Shown here one piece after another: positions 50,425 to 62,126 of a stretch of DNA of 64,000 bases. The position numbers and the translations under genes were made by a program. The notes under the pieces are model-generated. The model saw nothing but the letters and a program-made list of their open reading frames with translations, was not told the origin of the DNA and made no database searches. Source of the DNA: Deinococcus aerius. Lineage in GTDB: Bacteria; Deinococcota; Deinococci; Deinococcales; Deinococcaceae. Location: assembly GCF_002897375.1 (NCBI RefSeq), contig NZ_BFAG01000005.1, positions 124,001-188,000 of the forward strand, read 5' to 3'. Every line of letters begins with the position of its first letter. Within the stretch, counting starts at the first letter, position 1.

Positions 50425-51180
50425 ATGAGCGTGATCCTGGGCATCGATATCGGCGGCAGCGGCATCAAGGGGGCGCCCGTGGACACGGCAACCGGGAAGC
50501 TGATGGCCGAGCGCCACCGCATTCCCACCCCGGAGGGCGCGCGGCCCGACGCGGTCAAGGACGTGGTGGCCGAACTCGTGCGGCACTTCGGGCACCAGGG
50601 GCCGGTCGGCGTGACCTTTCCCGGCATCGTGCAGCACGGCAAGACGCTCAGCGCGGCCAATGTGGACAAGGGCTGGATCGGGCTGGACGCTGACGCCCTC
50701 TTCACCCAGGCGACCGGGCGCGACGTGACCCTGATCAACGACGCCGACGCGGCGGGCCTCGCCGAGGCGCGGTTCGGGGCGGGGGCGGGCGTGTCCGGCG
50801 TGGTCATGCTGCTGACTTTCGGCACCGGGATCGGCAGCGCACTCATCCACGACGGCGTTCTCGTGCCGAATACCGAATTCGGCCACCTGTGGCTCAAGGG
50901 GGACAAGGAGGCCGAGGCCTGGGCTTCGGACCGCGCCCGCGAGCGTGACGACCTGAACTGGAAGCAGTGGGCCAAGCGCGCGAGCACCTATCTCCAGCAT
51001 CTGGAAGGACTGTTTTCCCCCGACCTCTTCATCATCGGCGGCGGCATCAGCAAGAAGGCCGAGAAGTGGCAGGAGCATCTCAAGACCGAGCGGACCAAGC
51101 TGGTCCCCGCCACCCTCCAGAACGAGGCCGGAATCGTCGGCGCGGCGATGATGGCGGGCCGCCGGGCACAGGGACGCTGA
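50425..51180 (+). CDS. ppgK: Polyphosphate glucokinase (ROK family)
   Basis: 251 aa. ROK-type sugar kinase: phosphate loop [31 protein letters not shown] with the catalytic Asp, [15 protein letters not shown] and [11 protein letters not shown]. The length and motifs match PpgK enzymes that phosphorylate glucose using polyphosphate or ATP. Start ATG 50425, seven bases after TACGCT. Confidence 0.88.
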   Translation: MSVILGIDIGGSGIKGAPVDTATGKLMAERHRIPTPEGARPDAVKDVVAELVRHFGHQGPVGVTFPGIVQHGKTLSAANVDKGWIGLDADALFTQATGRDVTLINDADAAGLAEARFGAGAGVSGVVMLLTFGTGIGSALIHDGVLVPNTEFGHLWLKGDKEAEAWASDRARERDDLNWKQWAKRASTYLQHLEGLFSPDLFIIGGGISKKAEKWQEHLKTERTKLVPATLQNEAGIVGAAMMAGRRAQGR

Positions 51181-51222
51181 GAGAGGGAACCCGCCCGTCC
51201 CCACCTCCGTAATGTCATCTGT

Positions 51223-51957
51223 ATGGGATTCCTCAAGAAGATGATGGCGGCGGTGGGTGTGGGCGGGGCAGCGGTGGACGCGCGGGTGCAGAACCCGGCG
51301 GTGCGGATCGGCGAGGACCTGACGGGCGTGGTGGTCGTGCGGGGCGGGGCCATCGAGCAGCGCATCGAGCGCCTCAACCTCGGTCTGGCGACGCGCTACA
51401 AGTCCGACGACTCGTACGTGACGCACACGCTGTTCTCGCAGCCTGTGGTGGGCGGGTTCGAGATTCGTCCGGGGGAGACGCGGGAGTTCCCCTTCCGCCT
51501 GACCGTCCCGGCGGGCACGCCCCTCACCCTGCCGGGGACGGCGGTGTGGCTGGTTACCGACGCGGACATCGCGGGGGCGATGGACCCCGGGGACAACGAC
51601 CCGCTCCAGATTCTCCCCAGCCGCGAGATGGAGGTCGTGATCGCGGCGGCGGACCGCCTGGGCTTCCGGCTGAGTTCCAGCGAGGTGGAGTACCACCACG
51701 GGCGGATCGTGCAGGAACTCAGCTTCCGGCCCCCCTACGGCCAGTACCGCATCAGCGAGCTGGAGATGATGATGTTCCCGGCGGCGGGCGGCCTCGACGT
51801 GATCCTGGAGGTGGACCGCCGCGCGACCGGCCTCGCCAGCCTGTTCACCTCCGAATTCGAGCAGAAGGGCCGCTGGCACGTGCCCGCCGGGCTGCTCGCG
51901 GGGGGGCCGGACGCCGTCGCCCGCGAGTTGCAGGCGCGGGTGCAGCGGCTGAGCTAG
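51223..51957 (+). CDS. Spo0M-like arrestin-fold protein
   Basis: 244 aa. Spo0M family: MGFLKKMMAAVGVGGAAVDA, then VRIGEDLTGVVVVRGGAIEQ and the beta-rich IQRIERLNLGLATRYKSDD-type segment. Spo0M affects sporulation control in Bacillus; in non-spore-formers such as this its role is unknown. Start ATG 51223, seven bases after TAATGT. Confidence 0.85.
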   Translation: MGFLKKMMAAVGVGGAAVDARVQNPAVRIGEDLTGVVVVRGGAIEQRIERLNLGLATRYKSDDSYVTHTLFSQPVVGGFEIRPGETREFPFRLTVPAGTPLTLPGTAVWLVTDADIAGAMDPGDNDPLQILPSREMEVVIAAADRLGFRLSSSEVEYHHGRIVQELSFRPPYGQYRISELEMMMFPAAGGLDVILEVDRRATGLASLFTSEFEQKGRWHVPAGLLAGGPDAVARELQARVQRLS

Positions 51958-52034
51958 GCGGTCGGGAGGGGGGAACCGGCGTGCGCCACGTCGGTCCCCT
52001 CGCCTCTTGGTAACGGCGCGGCAGAATGCGGGCC

Positions 52035-53204
52035 ATGACCCTGCCCGCAACTCCCGACACCCACGCCCCCGAACTCCTCACCTGTGACGTGCTGTACACC
52101 GGCATCGGGGGCGGGCACGCGCCGGGCGGGGTGGTGGTGGCGAACGGCGCGATCGCGGCGGCGGGCGACCCGGCGACCCTGCGGGCGGGCTACCCCCACG
52201 CGCGGGAGCGGCGAGTGGGTGAGGTTATCGCCCCGCCCCCCGTGAACGCGCACACCCACCTCGACATGAGCGCCTACGAATTCCAGGCCCTGCCCTACTT
52301 CCGCTGGATTCCCGAGGTCGTGATCGCCCAGCGGGAGAAGCGGGGGATGGCGGGTGCCCTGGCCGGAGCGGACGACCTCGCGCGGCTGGGGGTGGGCGCG
52401 GTGGGCGACATCGTGTGGTCGCCGGAGGTCATGGACGAGTTGCTGGCGAGGGCCGACCTGAGGGGCGTCCTCTATTTCGAGGTAATCGGCCCTTTTCCCG
52501 AGCGGGCCGACGAGACGTTCCGCAGCCTCCGCGAACGGGTGGAGGCATGGCGCGGGCGGGAGCGGCCCGGCGGCCCCCGCGTCGGCCTCTCGCCGCACAC
52601 GCCCTTCACCGTCAGCCACCGCCTGATGCGCCTCGTGGCCGAGTACGCGGCGGGGGAGGGCCTGCCCCTGCAGATTCATGTGGCCGAACACCCCGCCGAA
52701 CTGGAATTGTTTCGGACGGGCGGCGGCCCCATCTGGGAGAACCGGCTGCCCGCCCTCTACCCGGAGACGCTGGCGGGGGTGATCGGGCGGGAGCCGGAGC
52801 CGGACCTCACCCCCGTCCGCTATCTCGATGAGCTCGGCGTTCTGGCCGCTCGGCCCACCCTCGTCCACATGGTGAACGTGACGGCGGGCGATATTGCGTG
52901 GGTCGCCCGTGCTGGTTGCCCGGTCGTGACCTGCCCACGCAGCAACGCCCACCTGGAGTGCGGCACCTTCCCCTGGGCGGCCTTCGCGGCGGCGGGGGTG
53001 GAGGTCGCCATCGGCACCGACTCCATCGCCAGCGGGGGTAGCCTTGACGTGCGCGAGGATGTGGCCTTTGCTCGCCGCCTCTACCCCGACCTCGACCCCC
53101 GGCTGCTCGTGCGGGCGGCGGTCAAGGGGGGGCACCGGGTGACCGGGACACCGACCCCGCACCTCCGCCGGGGGGAGAGCTGGCACGCGCATTACGTCTG
53201 GTGA
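52035..53204 (+). CDS. Amidohydrolase, possibly aminodeoxyfutalosine deaminase
   Basis: 389 aa. Metal-dependent amidohydrolase: PPPVNAHTHLDMSAYEF (HxH), GLSPHTPFTVSH, LQIHVAEHPAEL, LVHMVNVTAGDI and IGTDSIASGGSLDVRED with the metal Asp. The pattern fits the MqnX deaminase of the futalosine menaquinone route, but cytosine/guanine-deaminase-like homologues look similar. Start ATG 52035, seven bases after CAGAAT. Confidence 0.72.
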   Translation: MTLPATPDTHAPELLTCDVLYTGIGGGHAPGGVVVANGAIAAAGDPATLRAGYPHARERRVGEVIAPPPVNAHTHLDMSAYEFQALPYFRWIPEVVIAQREKRGMAGALAGADDLARLGVGAVGDIVWSPEVMDELLARADLRGVLYFEVIGPFPERADETFRSLRERVEAWRGRERPGGPRVGLSPHTPFTVSHRLMRLVAEYAAGEGLPLQIHVAEHPAELELFRTGGGPIWENRLPALYPETLAGVIGREPEPDLTPVRYLDELGVLAARPTLVHMVNVTAGDIAWVARAGCPVVTCPRSNAHLECGTFPWAAFAAAGVEVAIGTDSIASGGSLDVREDVAFARRLYPDLDPRLLVRAAVKGGHRVTGTPTPHLRRGESWHAHYVW

Positions 53205-53264
53205 CGTGCTATTATCCCGAGGTTGCCCGTCACGCACCCCCGACGTGACGGAGGAGGAAGAGAC

Positions 53265-53486
<222 letters not shown>

Positions 53487-53502
53487 GGCGCGAAGCCTCT
53501 GA

Positions 53503-53533
53503 TCGCCCTGCCGTCACGGCAGGGCGGTTTTTT
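53503..53533 (+). terminator. Terminator of rpmE
   Basis: CGCCCTGCC/GGCAGGGCG, a 9-bp stem with a 5-base loop, followed by GTTTTTT. Confidence 0.9.
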
Positions 53534-53886
53534 ATGGCGGCTTGCCCAGGGGTGGGGAAGGGCAAAGGCAACAGGCAAAGGCCAGGCTCTGATCTCTGCG
53601 CCGTCCCGGCTCTGGAAGCTGCGCGGATGGGGCGAGGCTGCCGGATGGGCGCCCCTCACCCCTGGCGGCGCCAGGCTTTCTCCCACGAGGGGGGAGGGTC
53701 ACAAGTGGGTGTCCTCGGTGGAGATCAAGGCCTGGGCAAAGGCGCTCATGGTTGGCTCTCTGCTGTTCGGTTGAAAATAAGTTTCCGGCACCGAGATCAA
53801 AGGCTGAGCGGCAGGAGCTCCTCTTCCCCTTGGCGCCGTCCGGGGAGGCTCCCGGTCCCCGGCCCCTCTCCTTTCCGGCCCTCTGC
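53534..53886. repeat. Intergenic region with dispersed-repeat fragment
   Basis: The block GCCCCTCACCCCTGGC ... TTTCTCCCACGAGGGGGGAG (about 53652-53698) resembles the segment at 38415-38450. No gene is visible here. The rest shows nothing I can name. Confidence 0.45.
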
Positions 53887-53899
53887 CATAATCCCCTGC

Positions 53900-54511
<612 letters not shown>

Positions 54512-54618
54512 GGAGGCCGGTGCCCACGCCCCACATGAAGATCACCCCTCTAGTTTCCACGTCAAGCTTTTCATCAATGGTTTAGAATATGGGGGCCTGG
54601 ACAGCATCCGGAGGGCCT

Positions 54619-55734
54619 TTGACCAACCCCCCCCAGCATTCCCCACCGCGGTATGAGGCCGCCTTCTGGCAGACATCGCAGCGGCGCATGTTCGCCCTGC
54701 TGGTGGCGTTCGGGACCCTGGCCTGCGTGGGCGCCCTGTGGGCCCAGGCCCCCAATTTCGATCCGCTGGACCGGGTGGCGCTGCCCGTGCTGGCGCTGAT
54801 CCTGCTGGGGCTGCAACTCGCGCTGCTGCTGCGGCGGCTGACGGTCGGGGTGGCGGCCACGATCGCCTACGGGGTGACGAGCGTGTATTTCCTGCTCGCG
54901 CTGGAGCAGCAGTTCCGGGTGTTCGCGCCGCAGGTTCGCATGCTCAGCGAGAGCACGTACTGGTTCCCGGTGCTCTACGCCGGGGCCTTTCTGCTGTACC
55001 CCCCCCGGCGGGCGGCCTGGCTGGCCGGAACCACGTACCTGCTCGCCTTCGGGGTCTGCGTGAACCACCTCGTCACCGGCGCCTCGGCGGGCGACCCGCG
55101 GCTGGTCGGGGCGGTTGCGCAGTTCCTGCTGGTGGGGGCGGTCATGATCATCGTGCAGGCGACCTTCGGGGTGCAGCGGGTGCAACTGCTCGCCGAGCGC
55201 GAGGCGGCCTACCGCGACGCCCTGACCGGGCTCGCCAACCGCCGCGCCGCCGAGGAACGCCTCGCGGCCCTGGCCCAGGACGGGGACCGCTTCACCCTGG
55301 TGCTGTTCGACCTCGACCATTTCAAGGCTGTCAATGACCAGCACGGGCACGCGACGGGCGACCTCGTGCTGCGGGGGGTGGCCCAGGCGGCGCAGGGCGT
55401 ACTCCCCCGCGGCGGCGTCGCGGCCCGCTGGGGCGGCGAGGAGTTCCTCCTCATCCTGCCCGTCCTGAGTACCCGGCAAGTGCGCGAGATGCTGGACACG
55501 CTGCGGGCCCAACTGGGAGGGCAGCGCCACGGTGAGGTGACCGGCATCACGGCCAGCTTCGGCGTCGCCACCGCGCGGGAGGGCGAACATCCCGACGCCG
55601 TCCTCGCCCGCGCGGACGCGGCCATGTACGCCGCCAAGCACCGGGGCCGCAACGATGTGCAGCACGCTGACCTCCAGCGCACCCACCACGGCGGCGTGCC
55701 GGAGGCCTTTCCCGAGGACCACGGGCCGGGCTGA
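54619..55734 (+). CDS. Membrane-bound GGDEF diguanylate cyclase
   Basis: 371 aa from TTG 54619. An N-terminal sensor region of six hydrophobic segments (for example VALPVLALILLGLQLALLL) leads to a GGDEF domain: DALTGLANRRAAEERLAALA, LVLFDLDHFKAVNDQHGHAT and the active-site RWGGEEFLLILP. It should make cyclic di-GMP in response to an unknown signal. TAGAAT at 54583-54588 overlaps the upstream ATG at 54589, so that start is disfavoured; GGAGGG precedes the TTG at short spacing. Confidence 0.82.
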   Translation: MTNPPQHSPPRYEAAFWQTSQRRMFALLVAFGTLACVGALWAQAPNFDPLDRVALPVLALILLGLQLALLLRRLTVGVAATIAYGVTSVYFLLALEQQFRVFAPQVRMLSESTYWFPVLYAGAFLLYPPRRAAWLAGTTYLLAFGVCVNHLVTGASAGDPRLVGAVAQFLLVGAVMIIVQATFGVQRVQLLAEREAAYRDALTGLANRRAAEERLAALAQDGDRFTLVLFDLDHFKAVNDQHGHATGDLVLRGVAQAAQGVLPRGGVAARWGGEEFLLILPVLSTRQVREMLDTLRAQLGGQRHGEVTGITASFGVATAREGEHPDAVLARADAAMYAAKHRGRNDVQHADLQRTHHGGVPEAFPEDHGPG

Positions 55735-55741
55735 GCCCTCC

Positions 55742-56734
<993 letters not shown>

Positions 56735-56749
56735 CACTGTGTGCCCACC

Positions 56750-56777
56750 ATACCCCGGGCCGTGGAACCTGTTCCAC
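56750..56777 (-). promoter_or_regulatory. Autoregulatory operator and -10 of the LacI gene
   Basis: The perfect 16-base palindrome GTGGAACCTGTTCCAC (56762-56777) overlaps the presumed -35; TATGGT on the minus strand lies 18 bases further on. The layout mirrors the amylosucrase promoter. The central CT differs from the CG in the other sites. Confidence 0.6.
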
Positions 56778-56898
56778 CACTTTGGGCTGGGCGCGGGACA
56801 GGGGGACAATTCGGCCCGTGTGGCGCCGCTAGACTCCGGGGGAAGGGGCTTTCCCCCCTCCCCTCGCTTCCCTGTTCATTCCCAGGAGGCTTTCCCGC

Positions 56899-57390
56899 AT
56901 GTCCAGACCCACCCCCCTGCTCGCGGCCCTCGCGCTCGCGGCGATCCTGCTGCCCGCGGCGGCGGGGCACGCCGACCACGGCGCGGCGGGCTCGGCTCCT
57001 GCCCCCCAGACCTCTGCCCGCCCGCTGCCCCTTACCGCCATAGGCGCGACCGTCGTGGCCGTGCCGCCCGGCGCGACGGAGACGAGCGCCTTCCTGACGC
57101 TGCGGAATACGGGCCGGGCGCCAGTCGTCCTCACGGGCGTCCGCACCCCCCTCGCCCGCCACGCCATGCTGATGACCACCCGGCGTGACGCCCAGGGCCT
57201 CACGGGCATGAGTGCTGTCAACACCCTGACCGTCCCCGCGGGCGGCACCCTGAAGCTCGGCCCGGACGGCGACCACCTCATGCTGATGGACCTGGCGCGC
57301 GTTCCCAGAGTGGGGGAGAAGGTGCCCCTGACGCTGAGCACCCGCGATGGCCGCAGCCTCACCGTCAGCGCCGTCGTCCGCAAGCCCTGA
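56899..57390 (+). CDS. PCuAC-type periplasmic copper chaperone
   Basis: 163 aa. Signal peptide (LLAALALAAILLPAAAGHAD) and a PCu(A)C domain with the copper motif H-x-M...H-x-M: LARHAMLMTTRRD and PDGDHLMLMDLARV. It delivers Cu(I) to the CuA site of cytochrome oxidase. First gene of a three-gene copper-delivery operon; AGGAGGC before ATG 56899. Confidence 0.88.
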   Translation: MSRPTPLLAALALAAILLPAAAGHADHGAAGSAPAPQTSARPLPLTAIGATVVAVPPGATETSAFLTLRNTGRAPVVLTGVRTPLARHAMLMTTRRDAQGLTGMSAVNTLTVPAGGTLKLGPDGDHLMLMDLARVPRVGEKVPLTLSTRDGRSLTVSAVVRKP

Positions 57391-57407
57391 GCCCGAAAGG
57401 AAGTCCC

Positions 57408-58070
57408 GTGACCGACCTGCCCGCCCCTGCTCCCGCCCCCGCCGCGCGGCCCTGGTATGTATCCGCCCTGCTGGCCGCCGCCTCGGTCGTGCTCGTGCTG
57501 GGCGGCGCGTGGGTCTTCGCGCGGCTCAGGAGTCCTTTCCCTTTCTACGGCACGGCGTACACCCCGCCCCGCGCCGCCCAGACCTTCAGCGGCACCGACC
57601 AGAACGGCCAGCCCTGGACCTTCCAGCCGGGGGGCACGGGCCGCACCACCGCGCTCTTCTTCGGCTTCACCCACTGCCCGAACATCTGCCCCCTCAGCCT
57701 GGCGTACCTGGAAAAGGCCCGCGAGGCGCTTCCGCCCCGGGAACGTGAGCGGCTCGACATCGTGCTCGTCAGTGTGGACCCGGACCGTGACACCCCCGCC
57801 CGGCTCAAGGAGTACGTCGAGTTCTTCGGCCAGGCGACGGGCGTGCGGGTGCCCGAGCCCGCCCTCTCGCAGGTCGCCCGGGGTTACGGCGTCGCCTACC
57901 AGAAGGCGGACGTGAAGAGCCCGACCAATTACCAGATCAACCACACGACCGCCACCTACCTGATCGACGCCTCCGGCCGCCTACGGGTGCTGTGGGACTA
58001 CACCCAGCTCACCCAGGTGGACCGCGTGGTGCGCGACCTGCGCCACGTGCTGGAGAACCCCTCCTCATGA
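57408..58070 (+). CDS. SCO1/SenC-family copper protein
   Basis: 220 aa. One N-terminal membrane anchor (YVSALLAAASVVLVLGGAW) and a thioredoxin-like domain with the CxxxC copper site FGFTHCPNICPLSL and the distal His in INHTTATYLIDASG. It works with PCuAC on the CuA centre. Start GTG 57408 with AAAGGAAG upstream. Its TGA overlaps the next ATG. Confidence 0.92.
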   Translation: MTDLPAPAPAPAARPWYVSALLAAASVVLVLGGAWVFARLRSPFPFYGTAYTPPRAAQTFSGTDQNGQPWTFQPGGTGRTTALFFGFTHCPNICPLSLAYLEKAREALPPRERERLDIVLVSVDPDRDTPARLKEYVEFFGQATGVRVPEPALSQVARGYGVAYQKADVKSPTNYQINHTTATYLIDASGRLRVLWDYTQLTQVDRVVRDLRHVLENPSS

Positions 58071-58888
58071 GTGCCCCTGACCTGAATCCCAGCCTCGCGG
58101 ACCTCCTCGCCCTGCGTTTCGACCCCCTGGTGTGGCTGCCCGTGCTGGCGGTCTCCGGCCTTTACCTGTGGCACTTCGCTCAGGCCCGCCGCACCCCCGC
58201 CGGGCAGGCCCGCTGGCCGGTCTGGAAGGCCGTGCTGTTCGGGCTGGGCATGGTGCTGCTTATCCTCGCCACGCAGACTGCCGCCGTCACCCTCACGCTG
58301 AACAGCATGGCGCTGTACATGGGCCGCCTGATGGTCCTCGCGGAGGTCGTGCCGCCACTGCTGATCCTGGGCCTGCCGCGCGGCATTACCATCAACCCGC
58401 GCCGTCCGCTGGGCCGGGTGCTTGGCGTGCTGCTCGACCCCTGGGTGGCGCTCGCCGTGTGGGCCGCCGTCATCATCTTCTGGAACATCCCGGCGGGCTT
58501 CAACGCCTCGGTGGTCACGAACACGGCCGCCGCGCTCCTGCCCGCGCTGTACCTGCTGAGCAGCCTGCTCGTCTGGGGCGTCGTGCTGCGGCCCCTGCCG
58601 AGCGTGCAGCCCGCCCACATCGGCTCGCGCGGGTGGTTCGGGCTGATCGCGGGCCTGCCCATGATGGCGGTCGCCGCCGTGTGGCTGTACTCCCGGCGGG
58701 TGCTGTACAGCCCCTACGTCGGGGCGCTGTGCCTGTGGAACCTCTCGCCGCTGGAAAACCAGCAGATCAGCGGCTGGATCATGATGCTGGCCGGGCTCCC
58801 GGCGACCGGGCTCGCCCTGGTGCAACTGATGGCGTGGCTCATCCAGCTCGCGGATAGTGGGACGCAACCTCCGGCGGCGCGTGGGTAG
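58067..58888 (+). CDS. ctaG: CtaG-type cytochrome c oxidase assembly membrane protein
   Basis: 273 aa with seven hydrophobic segments, of the caa3 CtaG family of Gram-positive-type oxidases: LNSMALYMGRLMVLAEVVPP, WNIPAGFNASVV and GALCLWNLSPLENQQISGWI followed by MM. It is thought to help insert copper into oxidase subunits. Start ATG 58067 overlaps the SCO stop by 4 bases. It completes the PCuAC-SCO-CtaG unit. Confidence 0.87.
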   Translation: MSAPDLNPSLADLLALRFDPLVWLPVLAVSGLYLWHFAQARRTPAGQARWPVWKAVLFGLGMVLLILATQTAAVTLTLNSMALYMGRLMVLAEVVPPLLILGLPRGITINPRRPLGRVLGVLLDPWVALAVWAAVIIFWNIPAGFNASVVTNTAAALLPALYLLSSLLVWGVVLRPLPSVQPAHIGSRGWFGLIAGLPMMAVAAVWLYSRRVLYSPYVGALCLWNLSPLENQQISGWIMMLAGLPATGLALVQLMAWLIQLADSGTQPPAARG

Positions 58889-59076
58889 AGGTTGGTGGAA
58901 GGGCAGAAGGGGCGGGGTGCCCTGATGGGGTCCCGCCCCTTCTCCCTTCTGCTCAGTGGCCCGTTCGGGTTGGGGAGGAAGTGGTCATCCCGGCTGCGTA
59001 GCCCCTCTGCCCCTCTCCCCGGCGCCGACCCCCTGAGATTGCGTTCATCCTCAGAGCTGACCGCATTCATCCCCGC

Positions 59077-59643
<567 letters not shown>

Positions 59644-59677
59644 GGGGAGAGGGTAGCGCGGTCGAGGGGTTGCGCTA

Positions 59678-59705
59678 TATGCCTTTTTGGCATACATTGG
59701 ATTGG
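59678..59705 (+). promoter_or_regulatory. higBA promoter with palindromic operator
   Basis: TATGCC-N5-GGCATA (59678-59694) overlaps TACATT (59693-59698), which lies seven bases before the higB GTG. This is the expected position for HigA autorepression. Confidence 0.6.
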
Positions 59706-60014
59706 GTGAACGTCATCACGCCCCGTAAGCTCCGCGACTTCTGGCAGGAACATCCACAGGCCGAAAAGCCGCTCCGCGCCTGGGAGAAACTTATTCGTAG
59801 ATCGGCCCCCACCCATTTCGACGAACTGAAGCAGATTTTCGGCAGCGTCGATTTCGTCCCGCCTGAGTCCACCGTGTTCGATATCGGAGGCAACAAGTAC
59901 CGTCTGATTACCTTCGTCGCCTACAGTGCCCAGCGGGTCTATATCAAGCACGTTTTCACCCACCGTGAATACGACCTCTGGACCGAGCAGAACCGCAAAG
60001 GAGGCAAGGGATGA
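59706..60014 (+). CDS. higB: HigB-type toxin (RelE-like mRNA interferase)
   Basis: 102 aa. HigB_toxin family: NVITPRKLRDFWQEHPQAEK, TVFDIGGNKYRLITFVAYSA and RVYIKHVFTHREYD. It cleaves mRNA on the ribosome when free. Start GTG 59706 (leaderless). Its TGA overlaps the antitoxin ATG by 4 bases, in the toxin-first order usual for higBA. Confidence 0.9.
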   Translation: MNVITPRKLRDFWQEHPQAEKPLRAWEKLIRRSAPTHFDELKQIFGSVDFVPPESTVFDIGGNKYRLITFVAYSAQRVYIKHVFTHREYDLWTEQNRKGGKG

Positions 60015-60424
60015 CCCTGAACCTTCAGCAAACCCTGACTCACTGGAACGCCCTGGATGGCGACCTGCACCGGCTCCTGCGCGGAATTGACACCGAGCAG
60101 GATTACGATCAGGCTGCCGCTCTGCTGGAAGAACTCGACCGCCTGACCGAACAGGACGGAGACGGCCCCCATACAGTCCTCGCCGCCCTCCTCGCTGAGA
60201 AGCTGAGTGCCTACGACGAGGCTCACCACCCTCCTGCCGATGCCAGCCCCGCCGAGGTCCTGGCTTTCCTGATGGAGCAACACAGACTCAAGCAGACGGA
60301 CCTGGCCGACTTGGCCGATCAAGGCACGATCAGCCGGATTCTGAGTGGCAAGCGAGGTGTGGGGAAGAAGCTGGCTGAAGCGTTCGCGCAACGGTTCGGG
60401 GTAGACCGGTCTATCTTCCTGTAG
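60011..60424 (+). CDS. higA: HigA-type antitoxin with HTH
   Basis: 137 aa. An N-terminal toxin-binding region is followed by a Xre-type HTH: LAFLMEQHRLKQTDLADLAD, QGTISRILSGKRGVGKKLAE and FAQRFGVDRSIFL at the C-terminus. It neutralises HigB and represses the pair. Its stop codon TAG is completed by the first G of the adjacent IS element. Confidence 0.88.
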   Translation: MTLNLQQTLTHWNALDGDLHRLLRGIDTEQDYDQAAALLEELDRLTEQDGDGPHTVLAALLAEKLSAYDEAHHPPADASPAEVLAFLMEQHRLKQTDLADLADQGTISRILSGKRGVGKKLAEAFAQRFGVDRSIFL

Positions 60425-60427
60425 AGT

Positions 60428-60822
<395 letters not shown>

Positions 60823-60829
<7 letters not shown>

Positions 60830-61200
60830 GATTTTGGTGCCCTTGCCCTTCTTGGTTGGGCCAACGTTCGCGCCCCCTTTTTCGCGGCACTGAAGGTGCC
60901 GTCAATGAAGGCCTCGCGCAGGTCGAGTAGTCCCTGGTCCTCCAACAGCTCGTAGAGCTGTCCCAGGATGTTCGGGAACACGCCGCGCTCGTTCCACTCC
61001 TGAAACCGCTCGAAGCAGGTGGACTTAGGCGGGTACTCCGGACGCGGGAGGTGGTGCCACTGGGCCCCTGTACCGAGCACCCAGAGGATGCCTTCCAACA
61101 GTTCTTTGTCACCCCGCCGCGGTCGTCCGCGGCGGGTCTGCTTTTCAGGAGGAGGCAGCAGAGGCGCGAGGATCGCCCACTGTTCATCGGTCAACCGCAC
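60823..61200 (-). CDS. IS5-family transposase, N-terminal part (OrfA)
   Basis: 125 aa. Starts MRLTDEQWAILAPLLPPPEK with the IS5-type DUF4096 domain and GILWVLGTGAQWHHLPRPE. The first catalytic Asp is in EAFIDGTFSAAKKG. At AAAAAGGGGG (60873-60882 on the minus strand) a -1 shift leads into OrfB; without it translation ends in an unrelated tail. Confidence 0.85.
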
Positions 61201-61269
61201 TGCTTCAGGTTGTCACCCGTCCTCGCCTCACGACCGTGACGATTTTCCGGATGAACTCCTAGGGACTCT

Positions 61270-61581
61270 GTGGCAAAGAGGACGCAGATTATCCATCATC
61301 AGGACGACATTCCCGCCTTTACAAGTGAGGCCGAGGAGGCCGAGTTCTGGGCCACACACTCCCTAGCTGAACATCTGCTGCGCCTAGAGAACGTGGAGGG
61401 CGATCTTCTTCCTCCCGCCCGGCCCCACAAATCCAATCCCACCAGCATCCGCCTGGGCACCGACCTGGAGCGGCGGCTGCGCCACCTCGCCGAACTGAAA
61501 GGCACCTCCTACCAGACACTCCTCAAGGAGTTCGTGCTGGAAAGGGTGTACGAGGAGGAGAAGCGGCTGGGGGTAATCTAA
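61270..61581 (+). CDS. CopG/BrnA-type antitoxin, toxin partner not seen
   Basis: 103 aa. An N-terminal acidic neck (DDIPAFTSEAEEAEFWATHS) and a C-terminal ribbon-helix-helix-like region (SIRLGTDLERRLRHLAELKG). This layout is that of BrnA/CopG-type antitoxins. Start GTG 61270 lies 11 bases past the IS end, so its original promoter and upstream partner may have been lost or replaced by the IS. Confidence 0.75.
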   Translation: MAKRTQIIHHQDDIPAFTSEAEEAEFWATHSLAEHLLRLENVEGDLLPPARPHKSNPTSIRLGTDLERRLRHLAELKGTSYQTLLKEFVLERVYEEEKRLGVI

Positions 61582-61617
61582 CAGGAATATCTAGCTACCT
61601 TATAGGCTCTGACAGGA

Positions 61618-62025
61618 TTACCAGGAAGCTGGTGCTGTGGCAAGTGGGCCGAGTAATTGCTGTCCATCAAATTGGAAGTAAGCACCGTCTGATGATTTGA
61701 CAAGGACATAAGAAGTGTTTTCGTCCTGCCGTACCTGACAACTGGATACATTAGCAGGAAGTTCGGAAAAGATGGCTGGCGCACAGGGAGTCAAATTAGT
61801 GTATATAGGTTTACCGTTATCGCTACTACGTTGTATTTCGGCTCTCGTTACTGCATTACGAGCTAAAGATTTAGCGCTATTATTATTAGATGCTGCGCGC
61901 GCACTTATTATGTTGGGAAACAGGAAGAACAATATAAGGGAAATAATTGCAACAACCGACAGTAATTCAATCAAAGTAAAGCCTTGACGCTTAGGAGTGG
62001 CAGATCTTGTATGCTCCTGTTGCAT
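61618..62025 (-). CDS. Type IV pilin-like protein, AT-rich
   Basis: 135 aa. Prepilin signal QGFTLIELLSVVAIISLILF preceded by a 14-residue leader ending in Gly. A disulphide-type Cys pair lies in TPCAPAIFSELPANVSSCQV. Lower GC than the surroundings. It resembles the next pilin over its N-terminal half (NNNSAKSLARNAVTRAE against NNSAAQSFLRNAVTQAE), so the two are paralogues of different base composition. Confidence 0.82.
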   Translation of the reverse strand: MQQEHTRSATPKRQGFTLIELLSVVAIISLILFFLFPNIISARAASNNNSAKSLARNAVTRAEIQRSSDNGKPIYTNLTPCAPAIFSELPANVSSCQVRQDENTSYVLVKSSDGAYFQFDGQQLLGPLATAPASW

Positions 62026-62080
62026 TTCCGGTCAGCTACCTTTAAAGAAACTTCGTCGAGGAGACCCTTAGATTGAGTAG

Positions 62081-62116
62081 TTTAAGGCCGCCCCGTAGCG
62101 TCGGGGCGGCCTTAAA
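62081..62116 (-). terminator. Strong hairpin after the second pilin gene
   Basis: TTTAAGGCCGCCCCG (62081-62095) pairs perfectly with CGGGGCGGCCTTAAA (62102-62116), just past the pilin stop. It probably ends transcription even without a long T run. Confidence 0.75.
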
Positions 62117-62126
62117 CTACAGTATG

